A stretch of 64,000 nt of DNA from Caulobacter sp. Root655 (GTDB lineage: Bacteria > Pseudomonadota > Alphaproteobacteria > Caulobacterales > Caulobacteraceae). A program made the translations under genes and the position numbers. The notes under the pieces were generated by a model. It worked only from the letters and a program-made list of their open reading frames with translations, was not told where the DNA came from and did not search any database. Below are positions 1 through 7,952 of this stretch, piece by piece (within the stretch, counting starts at the first letter, position 1; each line of letters starts with the position of its first letter). The stretch lies in NCBI RefSeq assembly GCF_001427665.1, contig NZ_LMHC01000023.1, positions 171,012 to 235,011 on the forward strand. Direction: 5' to 3'.

Positions 1-1053
1 CAGCCGGTGCACCGCGACCATGATCATGTGGATCGAGGTGGATTCCAGCGGCTCGATGAAGCCGGCGGCCAGACCTATGGCGACGCAGTTCTTGTGCCAG
101 GCCTTGCGGCGGCGGCCGGCGCGGAAGCGGATGAGCCGGGGCTCGGCCACCATCTCGCCCTCGATCATGTCGCGCAGCCCCGCCTGCGCCTCGTCGTCGC
201 TCATATGGTCGCTGGAATAGACGAAGCCGTTGCCGATCTTGCCCTGCAGCGGAATGCCCCACAGCCATCCCGCCCGATGGGCGATGGCGCGGGTGTAGGG
301 ATAGGCCGGAGCGTCCGTGCGCGTCTGAACCGCCAGGGCGCTGTTGTTGGGCAGCCAGTGGGTCCAATCCTCGAAACCGACCTCCAGAGCGCCCCCCATC
401 AGCAGCGACCGGAAGCCGGTGCAGTCGATGAAGAGGTCGCCCTCGATCACCTCGCCCGACTCCAGCACCAGCGCCTCGATGAACCCGTCGTCGGACCGCT
501 GCTTGACGCTGGTGATCTTGCCCTCGACCCGCCGGACGCCCTTGCCCTCGCTCTTCGCGCGCAGGTACCGGCCGTAGAGGGTGGCGTCGATGTGATAGGC
601 GTAATTCAACGAGGCGTTCTCGTCGGTGAAGAACCGGTGATCCTCGGCGGCCTTGAGCTCAAGACAGTAGTCTCCAAGGTCGCCGCCGAACCCCTGCGCC
701 TTGGCCTGAAGCCAGAAGTGGTGGAAATCGCCGAGCCAGGTTGATTTCCCGATCTGACCGAACGAGTGGATGTACCGGTCGCCGATCTCGCCCCAGTTCT
801 CGAACGAAATCCCCAGCTTGAAGGTCGCCTGGCAGGCGCTCATGAATTCCGGTTCGTCCAGATTGAGCAGAGCGTTGAAGGTGCGCGCCGTGGGGACGGT
901 CGACTCCCCTACCCCGACCGTGCCGATGTCGTCGGATTCGATCAGGGTGATGTCCAGCAGCGGCCCCAGTTGCTTCGACAGGGCGGCGGCGGCCATCCAG
1001 CCGGCGGAGCCGCCGCCGGCGATCACCACCTTCTTCACGACCTGTTCGGCCAT
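1..1053 (-). CDS. Flavin-dependent tryptophan halogenase family protein (3' end outside window)
   Basis: The first 351 codons are visible; the C-terminus lies beyond the left edge. The N-terminus has the FAD-binding GGGSAGWM motif (residues 13-20) and the family motif GVGESTVPT (about 47-55). Lys79 in FKLGI matches the catalytic lysine of PrnA/RebH-type halogenases. A GWLWGIP motif corresponds to the WxWxIP signature, and EPLEST near the visible end carries the conserved Glu. These enzymes chlorinate or brominate activated aromatic compounds using reduced flavin; the substrate here is unknown. Start 1053 is chosen because GAGGAGAAGG lies just upstream; an ATG at 1074 overlaps the preceding stop as ATGA and is possible. 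It is the last visible gene of the TonB receptor/SapC/cupin operon. Confidence 0.9.
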   Translation of the reverse strand, partial: MAEQVVKKVVIAGGGSAGWMAAAALSKQLGPLLDITLIESDDIGTVGVGESTVPTARTFNALLNLDEPEFMSACQATFKLGISFENWGEIGDRYIHSFGQIGKSTWLGDFHHFWLQAKAQGFGGDLGDYCLELKAAEDHRFFTDENASLNYAYHIDATLYGRYLRAKSEGKGVRRVEGKITSVKQRSDDGFIEALVLESGEVIEGDLFIDCTGFRSLLMGGALEVGFEDWTHWLPNNSALAVQTRTDAPAYPYTRAIAHRAGWLWGIPLQGKIGNGFVYSSDHMSDDEAQAGLRDMIEGEMVAEPRLIRFRAGRRRKAWHKNCVAIGLAAGFIEPLESTSIHMIMVAVHRL

Positions 1054-1070
1054 CGGAGCCTTCTCCTCGT

Positions 1071-2102
1071 TCATCGGTTCAGTCGGTTGAGCAGCAGAGC
1101 GCGCAGGCGGCGGGCCTTGAGGTCGTCCATCGGCCCCAGCGCGCCGCGCGCCGCCTCGGGCAGGTGGGCGCCAGCGCGGTCGGAGGGCCCGAAGACATAG
1201 TGGTCGAACAGCTCGCGCCAGCCCTGCTTCTCGAAGTCGGGGCGATCGCGCAGGCTGAGCAGGCCATGCAGCAGGGTGTTCATGGGCGTGTCCATGAAGC
1301 CCGGCGCGCTGTTCCACCAGTAATTGACCAGCACGTTGAAGGCGTCCAGGGCCTCGACCTGGTGCCACCACAGGGCCGGGTAGACCAGCACGTCGCCGGG
1401 CTCCAGTTCGGCGACCTGGGCGGCGGCCAGGGCGTCGCGGAAACCCGGGAAGCGGTCGTGGTCGGGGTTCTCGAAATCAACCATGCTCACGGCCTGGCCG
1501 CCGGGCGTCGGCTCCAGCGGGCCGGGATAGAGATTGTGGACCTGGTTGGGCGGAAACAGCGTGAAGCGGCGGCGTCCGACCACGCAGCAGGCGATGTTGT
1601 TGGACATGTCGTAGTGGGCGGCCGCCGTCGTGCGATTGCCGATCCAGATGCTGACCAGCGGCGGCTCGCCGCCGAACACTTCGGGATCCAGCCCCAGGTC
1701 GTTCCGCTCGCGAAAACCCGGCAGATAGGTGTCCAGGTCGGTGGAGCCGACATAGAGGGAGGGGGCGCTCTCGTCGGCGAGATGTCGCGAGATGTTGTCC
1801 AGGACGGCGTCCAGCGGCTCGCGCCTAGCCTGGAAGTTCATCCCGGTGACCGTGTCGTCGTAGAAGAACCGTCCCTTGATTTCCGGCGCCCCACGATAGG
1901 CGACCACCCGCTGGCCCTTGGCGAAGCCGGCGAGGTAGGCCATCGCCGGCTCCGGGCCCTCCAGGCCCAGCCTGACCAGCGGCCAGTCGCGAGCCAGCCC
2001 CCTGAAGATCATCGGCCTCTGGTCACGCAGGATCTCGTCGAAAGGGATGTCCTTCGGCGACGAGACCGCGACCACCGGGGTCCTGCACGCGATATCGACC
2101 AT
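1071..2102 (-). CDS. Cupin-like (JmjC-type) Fe(II)/2-oxoglutarate oxygenase family protein
   Basis: The 343-residue protein has the cupin_8/JmjC layout: HYD in the core (AAHYDMSNN) as the HxD metal pair, a beta-barrel segment GRRRFTLFPPNQ, and a later WWHQVE supplying the distal His. These residues suggest iron and 2-oxoglutarate binding and hydroxylation of a protein or small molecule, but no substrate can be inferred. It starts 4 nt after the SapC-family stop and its stop overlaps an upstream ATG of the halogenase gene, so it is inside the operon. Such cupin-like proteins commonly accompany SapC and tryptophan-halogenase genes beside TonB receptors in Caulobacter and Xanthomonas relatives (family knowledge). 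Confidence 0.85.
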   Translation of the reverse strand: MVDIACRTPVVAVSSPKDIPFDEILRDQRPMIFRGLARDWPLVRLGLEGPEPAMAYLAGFAKGQRVVAYRGAPEIKGRFFYDDTVTGMNFQARREPLDAVLDNISRHLADESAPSLYVGSTDLDTYLPGFRERNDLGLDPEVFGGEPPLVSIWIGNRTTAAAHYDMSNNIACCVVGRRRFTLFPPNQVHNLYPGPLEPTPGGQAVSMVDFENPDHDRFPGFRDALAAAQVAELEPGDVLVYPALWWHQVEALDAFNVLVNYWWNSAPGFMDTPMNTLLHGLLSLRDRPDFEKQGWRELFDHYVFGPSDRAGAHLPEAARGALGPMDDLKARRLRALLLNRLNR

Positions 2103-2106
2103 GAAT

Positions 2107-2835
2107 TCAGACTTCCGCCAGCCGGCGGGTTTTCAGGTCGATCAGGGTCCGCAGGTTGCCCATCGACGATACGACCCACTGGGCCGCGCGCAGAAGCCCG
2201 GACCGGTGGAGCCGCAGGAGATCCGCCGCGTCCAGCCCCACCAGGCGTTCCTGGGAGATCGTGTAGAGGTCGGGCAGGTCGTAGGACCGCTCGTCGTCGA
2301 GCTTGATCTCCACCACGACCGGCTCGATCAGCGCCAGTTCCTCGAAGGCGGCGAACATCGCCGGGCCCATCTCCAGGCCGTCATAGATGGCGCCGAGAAG
2401 ACCCACGACCCCCTGCAGGTAAGGCGCGTTGCCGCCGGCCGGCAGGAACACCGCCTCCCCTTCCGTCCGGCTGATCCGCGGATGGTCCAGATCGACATGG
2501 ATCATCAGTTCGGGCTGAGCGGCGTCGGCCGAGCGATCGCCCTGCAGCGCGATCGAGAACGGTCCCCGTTGCTGCACCGCGGGGACGTAACGGGCCCGCC
2601 AGCTCCCGTCGTCCAGGAACAGGTTCTCGTCCCGATCCAGTCCCAGCAGGGCGATGGTCTGGTAGGCGCCGGTCGCGTCCTTGCGGAAGAACATCGGGTA
2701 CTCGCGCTGGACGTCCTCGAACTCGGTCGGCAGCACCAGAACCTGGTTGATGTCGTCGCCGAACCGCGCGCCGTGGCCCGTGAGGACCCGCAGGTCCCCA
2801 TGGTCGACATTGTTCAGCAGCACTCTGTTGGTCAT
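2107..2835 (-). CDS. SapC family protein
   Basis: The 242-residue protein matches the SapC family: an N-terminal stretch around GDDINQVLVLPTEF, then EYPMFFRKD and ALLGLDRDENLF, followed by a segment built around GPFSIALQ. There is no signal peptide or membrane segment, so it is probably cytoplasmic. The family was named from an S-layer-linked Campylobacter gene but its biochemical role is not established. It lies between the TonB receptor and the cupin gene. A hairpin with a U-tract sits just upstream at 2884-2916, so its expression may depend on read-through from the receptor gene. Confidence 0.85.
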   Translation of the reverse strand: MTNRVLLNNVDHGDLRVLTGHGARFGDDINQVLVLPTEFEDVQREYPMFFRKDATGAYQTIALLGLDRDENLFLDDGSWRARYVPAVQQRGPFSIALQGDRSADAAQPELMIHVDLDHPRISRTEGEAVFLPAGGNAPYLQGVVGLLGAIYDGLEMGPAMFAAFEELALIEPVVVEIKLDDERSYDLPDLYTISQERLVGLDAADLLRLHRSGLLRAAQWVVSSMGNLRTLIDLKTRRLAEV

Positions 2836-2883
2836 GTCCGCCTTCCGGGCTCGCGAAAAGCCGAGCCCCTGCCCTGTAGCCTT

Positions 2884-2916
2884 GAGAAGAAAAAGGCCGC
2901 TGCAAGCAGCGACCTT
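2884..2916 (-). terminator. Hairpin terminator/attenuator between TonB receptor and sapC-like gene
   Basis: Read on the minus strand, AAGGTCGCTG and CAGCGGCCTT form a 10-bp stem (one G:U pair) around a CTTG loop, followed by a T-rich run (TTTTTCTTCTC). This is a classical Rho-independent signal placed inside the operon, 28 nt after the receptor stop codon. Partial termination would give more receptor than downstream enzymes; that is inference. Confidence 0.7.
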
Positions 2917-2944
2917 TCCCCCATCGTGGATCTACGTCCACCAC

Positions 2945-5900
2945 CTAGAAGCGATAGCGCGCTCCGAGCAGGAAGCGGCGATCCAGTTCCTGAGCGTACC
3001 ACAGCTGGTTCTCGTCACGGGCATAGGTCCGCAGGCTCTCCTTGGTCAGGTTGATCCCTTCCAGCGAGATGGCGAGTTTTTCCGTCACGTCGTAGCTGAT
3101 GTTGATGTCCAGCTGGCCGAAGGGTTCGACGAAGACCGGGTTCCTGGAGCCGCCACGGTTGGTGGCCTGCAGGAAGCGGTCGCGCCAGTTATAGGCTACG
3201 CGGGCCGAGATGCCGTACTTCTCGTAGATCAGCGTGGCGTTGGCCGTGTCGCTGAGCCCGAGCAGCGCGAACTGGTCCTGCCCCGGATCCGCGGCGATAT
3301 CGAAGCCGATGTCGCCGCGCACCATGGTGTAGGCCGCGGCAACGCCGAACCCGGTGTCGCCGATGAAGTGCTGGGCGGCGATTTCGAAACCGTGGATCTT
3401 GCCGGTCTCGTTGTTGATCGGCTTGGAGACTTGGAAATTGAACAGCGGATCGGTCGCGGTCGGCTCGATGTCGACCGTGGCCAGGATGTTGTCCACGAAC
3501 GCCTGGTTGAGGTCGCCACCCGGTCCGCGGTTGGCCTGGAACTGGGCGGTCGCGGCGGCCACCGAGCCGGTCTGCTGGATCAGGGCCGTCATCGTGAACA
3601 GATTCACGTCGGTCTGGTCGGCGCCGATCGTCGTGAGCGAAGCCTTGGCGTCGCCCGAACGGGTGCCGGCCGCGCCGGAGCTGGGATCGCGCAGACCGAA
3701 CAGGTTCTGCATGACGGTGCCCCGACCGACGAAGTTGTTGACCCGCTTCTCGAAGAAGCCCGCCGAGATGAAGCTGCTGGGCTTGTAGTACCACTCCAGC
3801 GAAACGTCGAAGTTGTCGGAGATCGCCGGCTGCAGGTTCGGGTTGCCCGAGGTGCCGAGTGGGACGGCGCCGTTGGCGATCGGACGGTTGGGTGCCCCGG
3901 CGGTCTGGGCGGCGAACAGATCGCCGTAGTCCGGGCGCCCGAGGGTGCGGCTGAACGAGAAGCGCCCCACGATGTCGTCGGTCAGCTCCACCTGGAAGTC
4001 CATCGCCGGCAACAGGCTGGAATACTTGCCCTTGCCGGAAACCGGCGAGTAGGTGGAGAGTGTATCGACGCGGAAGTCGTTGTCGGCGGTCCAGATGATA
4101 GCCCGCGGCGTGCGGACCAGCGAAGTGGACGTGACCTTGGTCTCTTCGTAGCGCACGCCGGCCACCAGGGTGGCCGGGCGTCCCGCCAGTTGCGCCTTCC
4201 AGGTCAATTGGAAGTAGCCAGCCAGGATGTCCTCGTCGACGCGGTTGTTGTCCTGACTGGTGACGGCGACGGCGTTGCCGCGCTGGGCGTAGACCGGCGA
4301 CAGGGCGTTGTAGAGGTCGACCGCATTGGCGCGGAACGAGATCAGGCCAGGCCCGCTCTGCTTCGGATCGAAGCTGTCGAACTTGCAGGCCATGCAGAAG
4401 GTGCTGACCAGGCCGTTGGCGTACTGGTTCACGTCACGCGGATTGGAGATGCCCCAGCTGCCCAGGTCCTGCTGGGTGTTGACGGCCGATTGGGTCATCT
4501 TGGAGGAGCGGTAGTTCACCCCGAAGTCGAACCGGCTGCCGCCGTCGTCATCCAGGTCCCAGCTGGCGTCGGCGCGGATTTCCTTGATCTCGTGCTGCTG
4601 GCGCTGGGCGGAGGTGCGGGCCACCTGGCTGCCCAGGTCGCCGACGTCCAGCACGCCGTTGGCGTTGCCGCGCGGCAGGGCGTCGTTGATCGTGAAGCTC
4701 TGGACCGGAATCTTGCCGCTGTAGTCCACCGAGTGGCTCGAAACGATCGGCGCGCCGATGCTGACCGAGGTCGAGCTCGTCCCGTTGGGGGCGTCCGGCG
4801 CGCTGTCGGCCTTCGAGATGTGGCCGTCCACCGTCACCTTGAACCGGTCGCTGAGGTCCCAGGCGGCGTTCAGCCCGTAGGACTTCAAGGTGTCCTCGTT
4901 AGCGCGATACTGCTGCTCGAAGCCCATGTCTTTGGTGCCGCTGAGCGTTTCCTGCAGCAGCACGGCGGTGGCGACGACGGGGTTGTCGTCGAACGTCACC
5001 TTGTCGAACGGACGGTTGAACCAGTTGGTGCTGTCGTTGCGCTTTTCGTAGGTCTTGTTGCGCGCATAGAGGGCGTCAGCCGTCAGGGTCAGGTTTTCGA
5101 TCGGACGATATTGCACGGTCGCCTGGCCGTTCAGGCGTTCGCGCTGGCCTTCGGAGAAGTGGTAGCGGCTGTCGTTCGGGATCGAGACCCAGGTGTTGGG
5201 ATCCTTCGGCGCGTTGGTGATCTGGGTGGCGCCGCCGTTGCGGACGTAGCCGTTGGCCGGATTGATGAAGTCCGAGTAGTGGCGCATGTTCCAGTCGTTG
5301 GAGGTGGCGGCGCGGCTGGTAAAATTGCGCTTCTGATAGCTGCCGAATAGCGCGACGCCGAACTTGTCGCTGTCGTCGGTCCAGTTGAGCAGGCCGGAGA
5401 CTTCCGGCGTCAGCTTGTCGGCGTCCTCCAGGCTCTTGTCGACGCCGGTGTCGTAGACCGCCTTGACGCCGATGCTGCCCGAAAGCCCGGATTCGCGCGC
5501 CTCGAACGGGTGGCGCGTCTTGACGTTGATCGTCGCGCCGATCCCGCCGGAGGGGATCGCGGCGCGGCCGGTCTTGTAGACCTCCAGCGTGCTGACGCCT
5601 TCCGAGGCCAGGTTGGAGAAGTCGAAGGACCGGCTGGTGCCGCCGGCGAAGTCCGCCGACTGGTCGCCGCCGACGGTCACCACATTGGCGGTCGGCATGG
5701 TGCGGCCGTTGAGCGTCACCAGGTTGAACCCGCCACCGAAGCCGCGCACCGTGACCTGAGAGCCCTCGCCGTTCGTGCGGTCGATGGACACGCCGGTGAT
5801 GCGCTGCAGCGACTCCGCCAGGTTGGTGTCGGGGAACTTGCCGATGTCCTCGGCCGAGATCGCGTCGACGACGCCGCTGTTGCTGCGCTTGATCTCGATG

Positions 5901-6052
5901 GCGCGGTCGAGCGAGGCCCGAATGCCCGTGACGATGATCTCTTCCACGGTATCAGATTTAGGCGCCTCCTGGGCCGCGGCATGGCCTGCGGCAAGCGCCG
6001 CCGACAAGGCCAACAGAGACGCAGACGTAGTCCACCGACGGTGCCGTTTCAT
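2945..6052 (-). CDS. TonB-dependent outer-membrane receptor
   Basis: This 1035-residue receptor has a signal peptide (positively charged MKRHRRW, hydrophobic core, GHAAAQ cleavage region). A TonB-box-like segment EEIIVTGIRASLDRAI is followed by a plug domain with GVSIDR, VTVRGF and LNGRTMP, and a long beta-barrel ends in LGARYRF with the terminal Phe usual for outer-membrane proteins. It imports an unidentified substrate into the periplasm using TonB/ExbBD energy; no exb or tonB gene is nearby. Start 6052 is preferred over the in-frame ATG at 6091 because GGGGAAA lies just upstream and the signal peptide begins there. It is the first gene of the SapC/cupin/halogenase operon. Confidence 0.92.
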   Translation of the reverse strand: MKRHRRWTTSASLLALSAALAAGHAAAQEAPKSDTVEEIIVTGIRASLDRAIEIKRSNSGVVDAISAEDIGKFPDTNLAESLQRITGVSIDRTNGEGSQVTVRGFGGGFNLVTLNGRTMPTANVVTVGGDQSADFAGGTSRSFDFSNLASEGVSTLEVYKTGRAAIPSGGIGATINVKTRHPFEARESGLSGSIGVKAVYDTGVDKSLEDADKLTPEVSGLLNWTDDSDKFGVALFGSYQKRNFTSRAATSNDWNMRHYSDFINPANGYVRNGGATQITNAPKDPNTWVSIPNDSRYHFSEGQRERLNGQATVQYRPIENLTLTADALYARNKTYEKRNDSTNWFNRPFDKVTFDDNPVVATAVLLQETLSGTKDMGFEQQYRANEDTLKSYGLNAAWDLSDRFKVTVDGHISKADSAPDAPNGTSSTSVSIGAPIVSSHSVDYSGKIPVQSFTINDALPRGNANGVLDVGDLGSQVARTSAQRQQHEIKEIRADASWDLDDDGGSRFDFGVNYRSSKMTQSAVNTQQDLGSWGISNPRDVNQYANGLVSTFCMACKFDSFDPKQSGPGLISFRANAVDLYNALSPVYAQRGNAVAVTSQDNNRVDEDILAGYFQLTWKAQLAGRPATLVAGVRYEETKVTSTSLVRTPRAIIWTADNDFRVDTLSTYSPVSGKGKYSSLLPAMDFQVELTDDIVGRFSFSRTLGRPDYGDLFAAQTAGAPNRPIANGAVPLGTSGNPNLQPAISDNFDVSLEWYYKPSSFISAGFFEKRVNNFVGRGTVMQNLFGLRDPSSGAAGTRSGDAKASLTTIGADQTDVNLFTMTALIQQTGSVAAATAQFQANRGPGGDLNQAFVDNILATVDIEPTATDPLFNFQVSKPINNETGKIHGFEIAAQHFIGDTGFGVAAAYTMVRGDIGFDIAADPGQDQFALLGLSDTANATLIYEKYGISARVAYNWRDRFLQATNRGGSRNPVFVEPFGQLDINISYDVTEKLAISLEGINLTKESLRTYARDENQLWYAQELDRRFLLGARYRF

Positions 6053-6173
6053 GGTCGTTTCCCCGCGCTTTGCCCGTGAATTGGGCTTCAATTTTTTTGT
6101 TACAACATCGTCAAAAATTTCCAGGGGCGCCTCGCGAAAGCCCCAAATTTCAACTTGACGACGAAGTCATCGG

Positions 6174-6190
6174 TAGCGGTAACATCGCTA
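6174..6190. promoter_or_regulatory. Inverted repeat overlapping the candidate -10 (operator candidate)
   Basis: TAGCGGTAACATCGCTA has TAGCG/CGCTA arms around a 7-nt centre. It overlaps the proposed -10 box of the TonB receptor promoter, a position suited to repression. The half-site resembles LacI/GalR-type operators of Caulobacter (GGTAGCG). The regulator is not in this window. Confidence 0.4.
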
Positions 6191-6205
6191 TGCGAAATAG
6201 GTCAA
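6181..6205 (-). promoter_or_regulatory. Candidate promoter of the TonB receptor operon
   Basis: On the minus strand a TTGACC -35-like box (6205-6200) is followed after 11 nt by GCGATGTT (6188-6181). This resembles the Caulobacter vegetative pattern TTGaCgS-N10-14-GCTANAWC. It would give a leader of roughly 120 nt before the start at 6052. The start site was not mapped. Confidence 0.45.
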
Positions 6206-6234
6206 GCACTCCGAAAGGTCTTTTAGACACTTTT

Positions 6235-6249
6235 TGACAGCGCTGTTTT
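6235..6249. promoter_or_regulatory. LacI-type palindrome TGACAGCGCTGT upstream of TonB receptor
   Basis: A perfect 10-bp palindrome ACAGCGCTGT (6237-6246) lies in the context TTGACAGCGCTGTTT. It resembles the LacI/NagR-type operator core TGACANCGNTGTCA known from TonB receptor regulons in xanthomonads and Caulobacter. It sits about 30 bp upstream of the candidate -35 box. It is part of the 411-bp gap 6053-6463, which is locally AT-rich and shows no gene. Confidence 0.45.
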
Positions 6250-6463
6250 TGCCGATTTGCCGCGACTATTGACCAAACCGTTATGGCGCCAGTGGTTTCG
6301 CCACTTTTTGACATAATTGTATTATTATTGCCACGTCGGCACGAAACTACTTTTGCGCGTGCTCAGAAACCGGCCGTCAGGCGCTTGCTCGCGTCGCGAC
6401 GCCGTGTCGCCCGGGAATCACGGTCGGGCCGTCGGCCCAAGACGAAGACCGTCCGAACCCCGC

Positions 6464-6922
6464 CTAAGTTGTCGGCCGAACGGGCATCTGGATCAGATTG
6501 AAGAAGGTCAGCACGACGACGTCGTCCTGGTTGGTGACGGTGGTGGCCGTGCGGATCGTGCCGCGATCGGGCCGGGTCCGGGACGGGGTCACGGCGACGA
6601 GTTGGCGTCGCACCCGCAGCGCATCACCCGGCCGCACCGGATGCAGCCAGCAAAGCTCGTCGATCCGCATGCCCAGCATCGGCGTGGCGCCGAACGGCGC
6701 GAGCTCGACATATTCGCGCATCACCCGCGAGGCCACGTGCCAGCCGCTGGCGATCAAGCCCCCGAACCGCCCCCGCGCGGCCGCGACCGGATCCAGGTGC
6801 ATCGGTTGCGGGTCGAACTGCCTCGCGAAGGCGATGATCTCGGCCTCCGAGATCGTGAAGGGCTCGCCTTCCCAGGTTTCCCCCACCTGGAGGTCGTCGA
6901 GATAGCGATCGGGATAGGCCAA
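6464..6922 (-). CDS. MaoC-like hotdog dehydratase family protein
   Basis: The 152-residue single hotdog domain carries the MaoC/R-hydratase signature FDPQPMHLDP, with the Asp and His of the hydratase active site, followed by GGLIASGWHVAS. It is likely to hydrate or dehydrate a 2-enoyl-CoA-type acyl substrate, which is unidentified. The best start is TTG at 6922, 3 nt after the stop of the DUF1244 gene, and no better ATG is in frame. The two genes form a short operon on the minus strand. Confidence 0.8.
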   Translation of the reverse strand: MAYPDRYLDDLQVGETWEGEPFTISEAEIIAFARQFDPQPMHLDPVAAARGRFGGLIASGWHVASRVMREYVELAPFGATPMLGMRIDELCWLHPVRPGDALRVRRQLVAVTPSRTRPDRGTIRTATTVTNQDDVVVLTFFNLIQMPVRPTT

Positions 6923-6925
6923 GGC

Positions 6926-7336
<411 letters not shown>

Positions 7337-7378
7337 CTATCCCACCCGTCGCGCGCGACGCAACGCCGGCCTGCCGCT

Positions 7379-7603
7379 TCAGGCGCCAAGCAACGCCTCA
7401 TAGCGGGCGATGTTCTCGATCAGCCACTGTTCGAGCCGCTCCAGCTCATTGATGTGGGTGGGGGTCTCGTCGCGCTCGCCGCCGTCGTCTTCGCGGGCCT
7501 TGACCTGCAAGTCGCCGCTGCGCAGGGCGCCCAGACGCTCGGCCAGGGCTTCCTGTTCCTGCTTGTGGCGTTCGATGAGGCGATTGAGTTCGGCCTTGTC
7601 CAT
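7379..7603 (-). CDS. Small hypothetical protein, predicted helical
   Basis: A 74-residue acidic protein (MDKAELNRLIERHKQEQEAL...) is rich in Glu, Arg and Leu with heptad-like spacing, suggesting helices or a short coiled coil and no membrane segment. The start at 7603 has GGAGACCGAG upstream. I recognise no family. It lies between the DUF1244 gene and the predicted sRNA, all on the minus strand, but the sRNA ends in its own strong terminator, so this gene probably has a separate promoter. Confidence 0.55.
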   Translation of the reverse strand: MDKAELNRLIERHKQEQEALAERLGALRSGDLQVKAREDDGGERDETPTHINELERLEQWLIENIARYEALLGA

Positions 7604-7702
7604 ACTCGGTCTCCACACGGGCCCGGCGCGAGGGCCAGGCCGTTCAAGGATCAAGCTTAAGGCCGCGGCCCTCGCGCGTCGATCAAGCGGCCGGGGTACA
7701 GG

Positions 7703-7731
7703 CAAAAAAAAGCCCGGCACAAAGGCCGGGC
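7703..7731 (-). terminator. Rho-independent terminator of the predicted sRNA
   Basis: A perfect 7-bp stem GCCCGGC/GCCGGGC encloses a 6-nt loop and is followed by eight T residues on the minus strand. Confidence 0.9.
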
Positions 7732-7789
7732 AGTCATTAGGGAGGAAACGCCCAGGAAGGGCAGGAGCGCCAAAGGCGGCTCCACGGGT
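7703..7789 (-). ncRNA. Predicted trans-acting sRNA, alpha-r8 (suhB/MmgR)-like
   Basis: On the minus strand a promoter-like pair TTGATC (7820-7815) and TAGATA (7798-7793), 16 nt apart, precedes about 87 nt with three hairpins. These are GGAG(C)CGCC/GGCGCTCC, GCCC-TTCCT-GGGC, and a perfect GCCCGGC/GCCGGGC stem followed by eight T residues. Between hairpins two and three is the single-stranded motif TTTCCTCCCT (7748-7739), the conserved decamer of the alpha-r8 family, which can pair with Shine-Dalgarno sequences. No protein with a plausible start fits the segment. A role as an Hfq-dependent regulator is inferred from the family; no target is known. The upstream stretch 7799-7952 contains the promoter and no recognised gene. 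Confidence 0.72.
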
Positions 7790-7952
7790 TGATATCTAGT
7801 GGGCCCGGGTCGGGGATCAAGGCGGGGTTCCACCTTTGATGCGCACATCGCCCAGAAAGATTGGTTGCGCTAACAAACGGTGCAAGCTGCGCCATGATGC
7901 TCAAATCATGAGCGCTAAAATCCGCCGAAGCGAACGCGCCGGGGAATCGCCC

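Noticed and set aside
2681..5350. 889-residue open frame on the plus strand
   Set aside because: It is the antisense shadow of the TonB receptor gene; the translation is Val/Gly/Arg-rich with no domain, while the minus strand has a full receptor.
7657..7848. 63-codon frame across the sRNA locus on the minus strand
   Set aside because: It runs through promoter, hairpins and terminator and has no ribosome site; the RNA structure explains the segment better.
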